From CAYRFQ01 sp964423615 (GTDB lineage: Bacteria > Planctomycetota > Planctomycetia > Gemmatales > Gemmataceae), in assembly GCA_964423615.1 (NCBI GenBank), contig CAYRFQ010000014.1:1-64000 (forward strand): a stretch of 64,000 nt of DNA, given 5' to 3'. A model generated the notes under the pieces. The model searched no databases. It saw only the letters and a list, made by a program, of their open reading frames with translations, and was not told the origin of the DNA. Of this stretch, positions 18,418 through 25,620 are shown one piece after another. How positions within the stretch are numbered: position 1 is the first letter of the stretch; every line of letters begins with the position of its first letter. Both the position numbers and the translations under genes were made by a program.

Positions 18418-20303
18418 GTGAAACCATTGTCGGAATCGACCTTGGGACGACGAATAGTGAAGTCGCCATCATCCGTGATGGAAAACCGGTCGTCCTGGAA
18501 GACAACGGGGATCCGATCCTTCCTTCGTGTGTAGGTATTTCCGAAGACGGGCGTTTGCTCGTTGGGAAACCGGCACGCAATCAACTCGTGCTCGCTCCGG
18601 AGCGGACGATCAAGTCGATCAAACGCAAGATGGGCCAAGACGTCAAGGTGTCGCTGGGGGACCACGAATACAGCCCTCAGGAAATCTCGGCCATGATCCT
18701 CAAAGGGCTGAAAGCTCGGGCCGAACAAGAACTTGGCGAACCCGTGACGAAGGCCGTCATCACCGTTCCGGCCTACTTCAACGACGCCCAACGCCAAGCG
18801 ACCAAGGAGGCTGGCGAACTCGCGGGCTTGGAGGTGATGCGAATCCTCAACGAGCCGACGGCAGCGTCTTTGGCGTATGACCCAAATCTTCTGTCCGGGA
18901 GAGGAGCAGACGAAAGTGAAGAAGCCGACGGGCACGGCGACCTGACGCGTCTGCTCGTTTACGATCTTGGGGGTGGAACCTTCGATGTGTCCGTCGTCCA
19001 GGCTCAAGACGGGGTCATCGAGGTCCTTTCGAGTCACGGCGACACGCAACTGGGAGGGGACGACTTCGATCAACTTCTCTTCGAGGACATTTGTAAGAAG
19101 TTTGAAGAAGAACACAGCATCAACTTGCGTGAGAATCATTCGAGTCGAGCGCGTGTTCTGGAGGCAGCCGAGAAGGCCAAGAAACATCTTTCGTCCCAGC
19201 CGTTCGCGAAGGTCGAAGAGGAGTTCATCGCCGAGAAAGATGGTCAAGCCTTACACTTGAGCCTGGAAATCAGTCGCGAAGAGTACGAAGGCCTGATTCG
19301 TCCGCTCCTGGATCGGACGATGGATTGTGTCCAACAAGCCCTCAACGATTGCGAACTGACGGGTTCGCAAATCGACAAGGTCGTCCTCGTGGGAGGAAGC
19401 ACACGGACGCCGTTGGTGGCCCAAATGCTCGAAGAACGGTTGGGTCAGGAGACGCACCAAGAGGTCAATCCGGACTTATGCGTCGCACTTGGAGCGGCGA
19501 TCCAGGCGGGTTTGATCGCCGGGATCGACGTTGGCCCGGTGCTCATCGACATCACGCCGCATTCGTTGGGCATCAAGTGTCTCGACCAAGTCCACGGGTA
19601 TGACTTTCCTTACCGGTTCGCTCCGATCATCCACCGCAACAACCCCATCCCAGCTACCCGAAGTGAGGTCTTCAACACCGTCTTCGACGGCCAAGAGCGG
19701 GTCGAGATTGCCATTTACCAGGGCGAAAGTGACGACGTCCGCCAGAATTACCCGGTCGGGAATTTCATGATCGAAGGACTCGCCGATGTTGCCGCCGGAA
19801 ACCAAATCATCGTCCAGCTCGATTTGAACTTGAATGGGATTTTGAAGGTGTCGGCTCGCGAAAAGGCGACGGGGTTGCAAAAGCAAATCACGATCGAAAA
19901 CGCCCTCGAACGATTCCACCAGGAAGAAAGCGAGGATGCCCGAGAACGACTCAATCGCTTGTGGGAGGATGCATTCGGGTATGGTTTCGATGACGAACAG
20001 AACGAAGAAGACGAAGCCTTTCTCGAAGACGATGCGAACGAGGACTCGGAAGTTCCTACACTCTCGTTCCAGACACCGGAACTAGTGTCAGGACCTCGTG
20101 AGGGACAACGCGAAACGATTCAGGCCAAGGCGCTGCTCGAGAAGGCCGAACGAGTACTCGAAAACTTGTCCGAGGAAGACCGCGAAGACGTATCGAAACA
20201 AATGGAAGAAGTTCGCGTGGCCCTGACGGATCGTAAATGGGACCAACTCAAGCGGGCCTGCGATGAGTTGACCGATACCCTCTTCTACCTGGAGGATGCG
20301 TAG
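18414..20303 (+). CDS. dnaK: DnaK-type Hsp70 chaperone (divergent paralogue)
   Basis: A 629-residue Hsp70. The nucleotide-binding domain shows IDLGTTNSEVAI at the start, AVITVPAYFNDAQRQATKEA, ILNEPTAASLAYD, LLVYDLGGGTFDVSVV and KVVLVGGSTRTPLVAQML. The substrate-binding domain follows with LIDITPHSLGIKC and NGILKVSAREKATG. The lid is short, contains an acidic segment, and lacks the usual EEVD-like Gly-rich tail of housekeeping DnaK. Placement behind a J-like and a GrpE-like gene indicates a self-contained chaperone set. It is probably an additional DnaK, which I infer from the insert ADESEEADGHGD in the ATPase domain and the unusual partners. Confidence 0.9.
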   Translation: MSETIVGIDLGTTNSEVAIIRDGKPVVLEDNGDPILPSCVGISEDGRLLVGKPARNQLVLAPERTIKSIKRKMGQDVKVSLGDHEYSPQEISAMILKGLKARAEQELGEPVTKAVITVPAYFNDAQRQATKEAGELAGLEVMRILNEPTAASLAYDPNLLSGRGADESEEADGHGDLTRLLVYDLGGGTFDVSVVQAQDGVIEVLSSHGDTQLGGDDFDQLLFEDICKKFEEEHSINLRENHSSRARVLEAAEKAKKHLSSQPFAKVEEEFIAEKDGQALHLSLEISREEYEGLIRPLLDRTMDCVQQALNDCELTGSQIDKVVLVGGSTRTPLVAQMLEERLGQETHQEVNPDLCVALGAAIQAGLIAGIDVGPVLIDITPHSLGIKCLDQVHGYDFPYRFAPIIHRNNPIPATRSEVFNTVFDGQERVEIAIYQGESDDVRQNYPVGNFMIEGLADVAAGNQIIVQLDLNLNGILKVSAREKATGLQKQITIENALERFHQEESEDARERLNRLWEDAFGYGFDDEQNEEDEAFLEDDANEDSEVPTLSFQTPELVSGPREGQRETIQAKALLEKAERVLENLSEEDREDVSKQMEEVRVALTDRKWDQLKRACDELTDTLFYLEDA

Positions 20304-20306
20304 GTC

Positions 20307-20609
20307 ATGCGGTGTCCGGTGTGCAAGGCCAACAATAAATTCGAGGACACCCAAGCTCCGACGTGTCGTCGGTGCCGAGCCGATTTGTCACTGCTCGTCG
20401 CCGCCGAGCGACAACACGCCTGGACGTTGGATCAAGCGAGACGGGCTCTTGCGGATCATCGATTTCAGGAAGCTCGCCGATTGGCGCAACAAGCCCTCGG
20501 TCTGAAGAGGGACGAAGAGACACGAAAACTGGTGGCCGTGTGTTATCTTCTGACTGGAGATTTCGAGAAGGCGTGGGCATGCCACCAAACGTTGACAGTG
20601 AATTCCTAA
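20307..20609 (+). CDS. Small zinc-ribbon/TPR protein
   Basis: A 100-residue protein starting 3 bases after the dnaK stop. The N-terminus has two CxxC knuckles (MRCPVCK and TCRRCRADL, cysteines 3, 6, 20 and 23), a likely zinc ribbon. The rest is two helical hairpins resembling TPR units (LADHRFQEARRLAQQALGL). Last gene of the chaperone operon; perhaps an adaptor, but no function is established. Confidence 0.75.
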   Translation: MRCPVCKANNKFEDTQAPTCRRCRADLSLLVAAERQHAWTLDQARRALADHRFQEARRLAQQALGLKRDEETRKLVAVCYLLTGDFEKAWACHQTLTVNS

Positions 20610-20790
20610 AGGACTGCGATGACAAGAATGGGTCGAGCGAAAGAATGACCGAAGCTGTGATCGTTCCCGTCATTGAAGCTCGGAAGGGACCCAAGAGTTC
20701 TCGCAACTGCGCTCACAGCTAACGCTCTCGTTGGTCACACGGCTACAAGCAAGTAGCCTCTTTTCTTCGAAATCCCAAAGGACGTCGTCC

Positions 20791-21981
20791 ATGCGTTTTT
20801 TTCTTCTTTTACTCGTCTGGATCATTCTCAGCCAGGTTCAGCCCACGCTTGCGCAGACGCTGAAGGGACACACGAAGGGAGTTACCGCTCTGGCCTTTTC
20901 CCCCAACGGGAAGCGTCTCCTCTCCGTTGGAGAAGATGGTCGGGTGCTTGTTTGGGAAGTCGAGACTCAAAAACTCGCTCACCAGTATCCTCCAATCGGC
21001 AAAAAGCTGTACGCAGCCGCCTGGCATCCGGACGGGTCGCAGTTTGCTATCGCCGGGGAACACGGTCTTGTCCAGCTCTGGAAGATCGAAGGAAAGAAGC
21101 CGACAGCCGAGTACGAGGGCCATATTGGCCCGGTGGTCGCGCTTGCATTCAGGCCTGATGGAAAGGTGCTCGCGTCTGGCGGATACCTGCGAACGATACG
21201 GTTTTGGACGGTTGGTAACGAATGGTTTAACACAATCCAGGACCTGGACGGACGAGTCACTTCGCTCGGCTTTACCGACGACGGCCAGTCCTTGGTAGTC
21301 GGGACTGCAGAACTTACCGAACAGCGGATCAACGGGCAGACGTCCAATCGCTATGGGGAAAGTGGGTTCGTTCGCGTGTATAACGCCAAGCCCGGCTTCG
21401 ATTCTGGCAAACTCCTCCGCAAGCTCGATGTGCGGGGCTCACAGGTCGCGGTCGCTGGAACGCGTGTCCTTGCGGCGGGACTTGTGGCCTTCGAGAAGAC
21501 AACGCAGAATGGCGGAAAGCGGGAACTCCACACCGGGGGCATGTCGGTCGTTTCCATTGCCGACCTGAAGACCGGCAAGGCCGTGGCCACGGCGAGTTTA
21601 GCTGGTCTGTCTGCAGCTTGGTCGAAGGACGGCTCCGTCGTGGCTTGCGGAGGCTTGTGCTACCGGCACTACCCCGGTAACCTCATGTTTGGCAATCGGG
21701 AGGGTCGGCCCGACTACGTTGCATTTGCAGCACCGCTCAACAAAAACGAGAAGATCACCACAATCGCGATCGATCCTCGCGAACGTCGCTCGAACAACAT
21801 TGTCGGCGGCGATGAAAACCCGCCGGTCATGCTACGCGATCCTGAGACCCTCCAGAAAGGCGTCGTGATCGATCACAAAAAGGGCGAAATCGTGGCGGTT
21901 TCCCACGACGGAAGGTTCTTCGCAGTCGGTGGCAAAGATGGAGTCGTCCAGTTGCAACGCACCCCTAGAAGGTCAAACTGA
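20791..21981 (+). CDS. Secreted WD40-repeat protein
   Basis: A 396-residue protein with a signal peptide (MRFFLLLLVWIILSQVQPTLAQ, cut after LAQ). WD40 units follow directly: GHTKGVTALAFSPNGKRLL ending VLVWEV, then AAAWHPDGSQFAIAGEHG ending VQLWKI, then GHIGPVVALAFRPDGKVLA ending IRFWTV. Later repeats are more diverged. It likely forms a single seven-blade propeller outside the cytoplasm, and its ligand is unknown. The ATG at 20791 is chosen because AAAGGA precedes it and the signal sequence starts there; the longer frame from 20731 adds 20 polar residues. Confidence 0.85.
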   Translation: MRFFLLLLVWIILSQVQPTLAQTLKGHTKGVTALAFSPNGKRLLSVGEDGRVLVWEVETQKLAHQYPPIGKKLYAAAWHPDGSQFAIAGEHGLVQLWKIEGKKPTAEYEGHIGPVVALAFRPDGKVLASGGYLRTIRFWTVGNEWFNTIQDLDGRVTSLGFTDDGQSLVVGTAELTEQRINGQTSNRYGESGFVRVYNAKPGFDSGKLLRKLDVRGSQVAVAGTRVLAAGLVAFEKTTQNGGKRELHTGGMSVVSIADLKTGKAVATASLAGLSAAWSKDGSVVACGGLCYRHYPGNLMFGNREGRPDYVAFAAPLNKNEKITTIAIDPRERRSNNIVGGDENPPVMLRDPETLQKGVVIDHKKGEIVAVSHDGRFFAVGGKDGVVQLQRTPRRSN

Positions 21982-22050
21982 TAAAAGAGCAAGGCAAACT
22001 CCGGCCTTCAGAGACAGCCTGAACATAATCGTCAGGCGAAGGACAAGACG

Positions 22051-22431
22051 ATGGCAAACGAAACAGCCAAGACGGCACACGTCAGTCTGATGGAAGCCCT
22101 CGCGAAGGGGCCACCACCGGCAGGCAACTTGGCCATACCAATATTCGCGCATGGGTCGCTCGAAGTAGAGCTGTATATTCCCAAAGGTCACGACTCGCAA
22201 CGACCTCATCGACGCGACGAAGTGTACGTCGTGAGCCGTGGGAAGGGCATCTTCTTCGACGGCGAGCGTCGTTACGAGATCGCCCCCGGTTCTTTTCTGT
22301 TTGTCCCGGCGGGTCAACCTCACCGGTTCGAGGATTTTTCAGAGGATTTCGCGGTGTGGGTGTTCTTCTATGGTCCGGATGGCGGTGAAGCGAGCATGGA
22401 GGGGACAGGCTCCGAAGTGCGGATCGATTGA
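22051..22431 (+). CDS. Cupin-domain protein
   Basis: A 126-residue single-domain cupin. The two conserved cupin motifs appear as HRRDEVYVVSRGKGIFFDGERRY (metal-ligand His and Glu) and PGSFLFVPAGQPHRFEDFSEDF (ligand His). The protein is cytoplasmic and lacks an additional domain. It may bind a metal and a small sugar or acid, but the substrate cannot be told. It stands between the WD40 gene and the leuA leader on the same strand. Confidence 0.88.
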   Translation: MANETAKTAHVSLMEALAKGPPPAGNLAIPIFAHGSLEVELYIPKGHDSQRPHRRDEVYVVSRGKGIFFDGERRYEIAPGSFLFVPAGQPHRFEDFSEDFAVWVFFYGPDGGEASMEGTGSEVRID

Positions 22432-22547
22432 CACAACGCCAAAGCAGACGTTGCCGAACCTTGGTCTCGCGAACCAAATTCCTTGCAAAAGAAATCGAAC
22501 TTGCCTGGAGACAACAAGAAGATTCCCTCATCTCGGTTAATTTCTAG

Positions 22548-22576
22548 TTGCCATGTAGGGGCATCTCATTTACATT
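22548..22576 (+). promoter_or_regulatory. Candidate sigma70-type promoter for the leuA leader
   Basis: TTGCCA (22548-22553) and TACATT (22571-22576) are separated by 17 bases, matching 5 and 4 of 6 consensus positions. Transcription would begin near 22583, about 34 bases before the leader-peptide ATG. The cimA leader on the other strand has the same spacing. Confidence 0.5.
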
Positions 22577-22616
22577 ATGCCACATATAGAAACAAGCTGT
22601 TTTGGTGAAATCCACA

Positions 22617-22700
22617 ATGACCGGCAATCTTCTACGAAATCTCGACCTCCTACTAGCTGACCTACAACGTCAGTCCAGGGTCCATTGCCGTCTATCTTGA
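22617..22700 (+). CDS. leuL: Leucine-rich leader peptide of leuA attenuator
   Basis: An ATG-started frame of 27 codons ending in TGA. Eight residues are Leu, seven of them within residues 5-16 (LLRNLDLLLADL), and five of the eight Leu codons are CTA, which is seldom used in the surrounding genes (they favour CTC, CTG and TTG). It is followed by a perfect attenuator hairpin and then the gene for the first committed enzyme of leucine synthesis. By analogy with leu operon leaders of enterobacteria, ribosome stalling on Leu codons when charged tRNA-Leu is low should favour antitermination. The ribosome-binding site is weak. The symbol is used by analogy. Confidence 0.8.
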   Translation: MTGNLLRNLDLLLADLQRQSRVHCRLS

Positions 22701-22763
22701 AAGATCGAAATTTCATCGAAAACGGACAAGGCCCTGGGACGAAGTGTCTCAGGGCCTTTTTTT
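22623..22763 (+). promoter_or_regulatory. leuA transcription attenuator (alternative stems 1:2, 2:3, 3:4)
   Basis: Three mutually exclusive pairings can be read. Stem 1:2 is GGCAAT (22623-22628, at the start of the leader peptide) with ATTGCC (22684-22689). Stem 2:3 is CCAGGG (22675-22680) with CCCTGG (22732-22737). Stem 3:4 is the intrinsic terminator AAGGCCCTGGGAC (22728-22740) with GTCTCAGGGCCTT (22746-22758), followed by T7. The Leu codon run (22629-22664) lies directly after strand 1, so a stalled ribosome would mask strand 1 and free strand 2 to pair with 3, preventing termination. Confidence 0.78.
22728..22763 (+). terminator. Intrinsic terminator of the leuA attenuator
   Basis: A 13-bp stem with one G-T wobble, a 5-base loop GAAGT and the U-tract at 22757-22763. 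It lies about 50 bases before the leuA start codon, so it can only serve as a conditional terminator for leuA or as the end of the cupin transcript. The leucine leader upstream favours the first. Confidence 0.85.
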
Positions 22764-22814
22764 GTCATAGTTTTTGTTTTGTTGAGTGTTCCCGGTGGTT
22801 TGGAGTTTTTCCCA

Positions 22815-24374
22815 ATGAGTAACGAACGTCTCTCCATTTTCGACACGACTTTGCGTGACGGTGAGCAATCTCCCGGCGCCAGCATGAACTTGCCGGAAAA
22901 ACTCGAAATCGCTCACTCCCTCAAGGAACTCGGGGTGGACATCATCGAGGCTGGTTTCCCAATTGCCTCGCCAGGCGACTTCGAGGCCGTTCAGACGATC
23001 GCCGAACAAGTCGACGGGCCGATCATTTGTGGGCTCGCCCGCTGTAACCAGGCGGACATCGAACGGGCCGGACAAGCCCTTGCGAACTGTCCTCGTCCGC
23101 GAATCCACGTATTCCTGGCGACCAGTGCGATCCATCGAGAGTTCAAGCTCCACATGGCCAAGGACGAAATCATCAAGCGTGCGGTAGCTGGTGTGGAGCA
23201 GGCCAAGAGCTATTGCGAAGACATCGAGTTCTCGCCCGAAGACGCAGCCCGGACAGAACCGGAGTTCCTCGCCGAAGTTGTCGAGAAGGCCATCGCGGCC
23301 GGAGCCACCACGGTCAACATCCCCGATACGGTGGGGTATGCGGTGCCCGAGCAGTATGGCGACACCTTTCGCTACCTCAAAGAGAACGTCGCAGGGATCG
23401 ACAACGTCGTGCTCAGCGCCCACTGTCACAATGATCTCGGAATGGCCGTGGCGAACAGTCTTGCTGCTATCGAAGCAGGAGCTCGACAGGTCGAGTGCAC
23501 TATCAACGGGCTCGGTGAACGAGCTGGGAACTGTGCTCTCGAAGAAATCGTGATGGCCATTCGAACTCGCCCGGATTACTTCCACATCCAAACGGGCATC
23601 CAAACCCAAAGACTTTGTGGCATCAGTCGGCTCGTGGCTCGCATCACTGGTATGCAGGTTCAACGAAACAAGGCGATTGTTGGGTTGAACGCGTTCGCCC
23701 ACGAAGCGGGAATCCACCAAGATGGCGTCATTAAGGAACGCAGCACCTACGAAATCATGCGACCCGAAGACGTGGGGTTCTTGCAGAGTGATTTGGTGCT
23801 CGGCAAACACAGCGGACGGGCTGCTCTACGCGAACGAATTCAGCAGCTTGGCTATCACCTTGACGACACGCAACTGAATAACGTGTTCGACGCGTTCAAG
23901 ACGCTAGCCGATCGGAAGAAGGAGATCTACGACGCTGACGTTGAAGCCCTTGCCGAAGACGAAATTCACAAAGGCCCGGCCTTGTGGACTCTGGAAGCCT
24001 TCACGTGTAATGCCGGCTCTGGCACGATCCCGTCGGCCGCAGTCGCACTCTGGCACCGCGAAGGGCACATCTACCGCGAAGCGACTGTCGGTGATGGTCC
24101 GGTCGATGCCGTCTTCAAAGCCATCGAACGAATCACCAATGTTGAGGTGAAACTCAAGGAATACCACGTTCGCAGCGTGACGACGGGCGAGGACGCTCAA
24201 GGGGAAGTCCAAGTCCACGCCGAATACAATGGCAAGATCATTCAAGGCCGAGGCATTAGCACGGACATCATCGAGGCCAGTGCCTTGGCGTTTTTGCAGG
24301 CCATCAATCGGATCGTTCTGCGTCAGGAAGAGGCGAAATTGAATCCGCAGACCGAACAAGTGCGGGTGAGTTGA
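22815..24374 (+). CDS. leuA: 2-isopropylmalate synthase
   Basis: A 519-residue enzyme joining acetyl-CoA to 2-oxoisovalerate, the first step of leucine synthesis. The catalytic TIM barrel starts FDTTLRDGEQSPGASM and contains the metal-binding HCHNDLGMAVANSLAA and the NGLGERAGNCALEEIVMA segment. A C-terminal regulatory domain that normally binds leucine is present (KGPALWTLEAFTCNAGSG to the end), with VQVHAEYNGKIIQGRGISTDIIEAS. The length is that of bacterial LeuA. ATG 22815 is preferred over the TTG at 22779 because GGAG lies 9 bases upstream and the family starts there. Expression is probably attenuated by the leader at 22617-22763. Confidence 0.95.
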   Translation: MSNERLSIFDTTLRDGEQSPGASMNLPEKLEIAHSLKELGVDIIEAGFPIASPGDFEAVQTIAEQVDGPIICGLARCNQADIERAGQALANCPRPRIHVFLATSAIHREFKLHMAKDEIIKRAVAGVEQAKSYCEDIEFSPEDAARTEPEFLAEVVEKAIAAGATTVNIPDTVGYAVPEQYGDTFRYLKENVAGIDNVVLSAHCHNDLGMAVANSLAAIEAGARQVECTINGLGERAGNCALEEIVMAIRTRPDYFHIQTGIQTQRLCGISRLVARITGMQVQRNKAIVGLNAFAHEAGIHQDGVIKERSTYEIMRPEDVGFLQSDLVLGKHSGRAALRERIQQLGYHLDDTQLNNVFDAFKTLADRKKEIYDADVEALAEDEIHKGPALWTLEAFTCNAGSGTIPSAAVALWHREGHIYREATVGDGPVDAVFKAIERITNVEVKLKEYHVRSVTTGEDAQGEVQVHAEYNGKIIQGRGISTDIIEASALAFLQAINRIVLRQEEAKLNPQTEQVRVS

Positions 24375-24385
24375 AAATCAAAAAG

Positions 24386-24462
24386 CAAGAGACGAGAGGC
24401 AAGAGACAGAACCTCCCGCGAATAACGCAGATACCTGGGACTGGGATTTCTCTTGTCTCTTG
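24386..24462. terminator. Inverted repeat between convergent genes
   Basis: CAAGAGACGAGAG (24386-24398) pairs with CTCTTGTCTCTTG (24450-24462) with one wobble, across a 51-base spacer. It sits between the leuA stop and the stop of the leftward PH-domain gene. It could act as a bidirectional terminator, but a long U-tract is absent. Confidence 0.45.
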
Positions 24463-24472
24463 ACTTTCTGTG

Positions 24473-25111
24473 CTAATCTCTATTCCCTTGCCTTGAATCT
24501 TTGACACGGTCGAGGTGTTTACCGAACGAGAGGATCGTTTTGGACTCGGCGAACCCATCGCCGGGAGCATCGAGCATGGTCTTTAGAGCATCCACGTTGA
24601 TCGAGCGTTCTTCCTCTCCGTCTTCGTTCATTCGGTATTGGACGAGGGAGCGAGGGAGCGCAGACAACCCCCAACTCCGACAGACCTCCTGACCCTGGAC
24701 GATGAACACGCGTTTGTTGGTGGCGATCAAACGGGTAAAATATCCGTTCGCGGCAGCCACCACCATCACCGAGCCGAACACCAGAAAGATAGCCGTGAAT
24801 CCAGACCACATCGGTAATCTCGACAAGCTGTTCACCAGTTGCAGTCCGACAAGAACTGTCCCTACCCCCAGCAACAGTCCAACGACCACAAGTACCCAGT
24901 GGGTCAATATCGGCTCGATCGCTGGGGTGTGACGAGGACCCGTGGCCCAAACGACTTCTTCGTCCGGTCTAAGAAGCCGGGAAGCGAGCCACTTGGGAAC
25001 TGGACGGTTTTCTTTGCGAGGTCGTTGCCGTCGTGGCGGCTCGCGTCGGGCATGCTGGGCGCCACCGTACTCCGGCAAGGCGTAAGGATTGCGTTCTGTT
25101 CGGTCAGACAT
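24473..25111 (-). CDS. Membrane protein with bacterial PH-like domain
   Basis: A 212-residue protein. The N-terminus is basic and Pro-rich and contains LLRPDEEVVWATGPRHTPAI. Two membrane helices follow (about residues 68-90 and 103-122, WVLVVVGLLLGVGTVLVGL and FTAIFLVFGSVMVVAAA). A bPH2/YdbS-type domain completes it: ANGYFTRLIATNKRVFIVQGQEV, typical of these domains. The function is unknown; such proteins usually sit in the inner membrane with the PH-like domain facing the cytoplasm. It is convergent with leuA. Confidence 0.75.
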   Translation of the reverse strand: MSDRTERNPYALPEYGGAQHARREPPRRQRPRKENRPVPKWLASRLLRPDEEVVWATGPRHTPAIEPILTHWVLVVVGLLLGVGTVLVGLQLVNSLSRLPMWSGFTAIFLVFGSVMVVAAANGYFTRLIATNKRVFIVQGQEVCRSWGLSALPRSLVQYRMNEDGEEERSINVDALKTMLDAPGDGFAESKTILSFGKHLDRVKDSRQGNRD

Positions 25112-25207
25112 GAAACACTCCCACGATCGATAGGATTTGATTTCCCAACTATCTTAGTGTTTCTTACAGGCTTCGAGAAGGGACGACGCAGGGATAGGTT
25201 CCAAGTG

Positions 25208-25402
25208 TCACCTGATTGCCAAGTACCGGAAAATTTTGGCGATGTTTCGGGCATCATCAATCCCACGATGATGAGTCCCCTCCAAATCGAACGAAGGTTC
25301 GGCCACGATCACCGCACCGATTTCGATGATTTCGGTTTGACTACGGAGAATCGAATTTTGGTCACAACAGGTTGCCTCAAGGTCGACGATTAAATGGTTC
25401 AT
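25208..25402 (-). pseudogene. Remnant of DEDDh 3'-5' exonuclease (internal deletion)
   Basis: A 64-residue frame that keeps the start of an RNase T/Eri-1-like exonuclease, LIVDLEATCCD (Exo I Asp7 and Glu9) with EIIEIGAVIV, and its end, LEGTHHRGIDDARNIAKIFRYL (Exo III His and Asp). These family members are usually about 180 residues. The central part with the Exo II motif, about 110 residues, is missing, and the two ends are joined in frame near EPSFD/LEGTHH. The product could not be an active nuclease. The deletion is inferred from my memory of the family and not from an alignment. Confidence 0.7.
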
Positions 25403-25620
25403 AGAATGGTCCAGTTAGCAAGGAAGGAATGGGCATTCGATGTTGTTCTCTCACGAGATGCTCAGACGTAACGAAAAGTTCGGACCGACTCAACTCTCGT
25501 TGGAAAATGCAGGCAACAGAGAACCTTATGTCGCAAGCGGACTGTTGTGTATGTCTTCGAGGTGACTATAATGTCTGCATGCAAAACGTATTTTCTGCAT
25601 GTATTTGCTGAGGTCCACCA

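Noticed and set aside
22779..22814. Upstream TTG start for leuA
   Set aside because: It would begin within the region just after the attenuator terminator and adds 12 residues not seen in the family; ATG 22815 has a better ribosome-binding site.
22749..23810. 353-residue frame on the - strand
   Set aside because: Antisense to leuA, with no recognisable domain and Phe/Asp-rich content typical of complementary frames.
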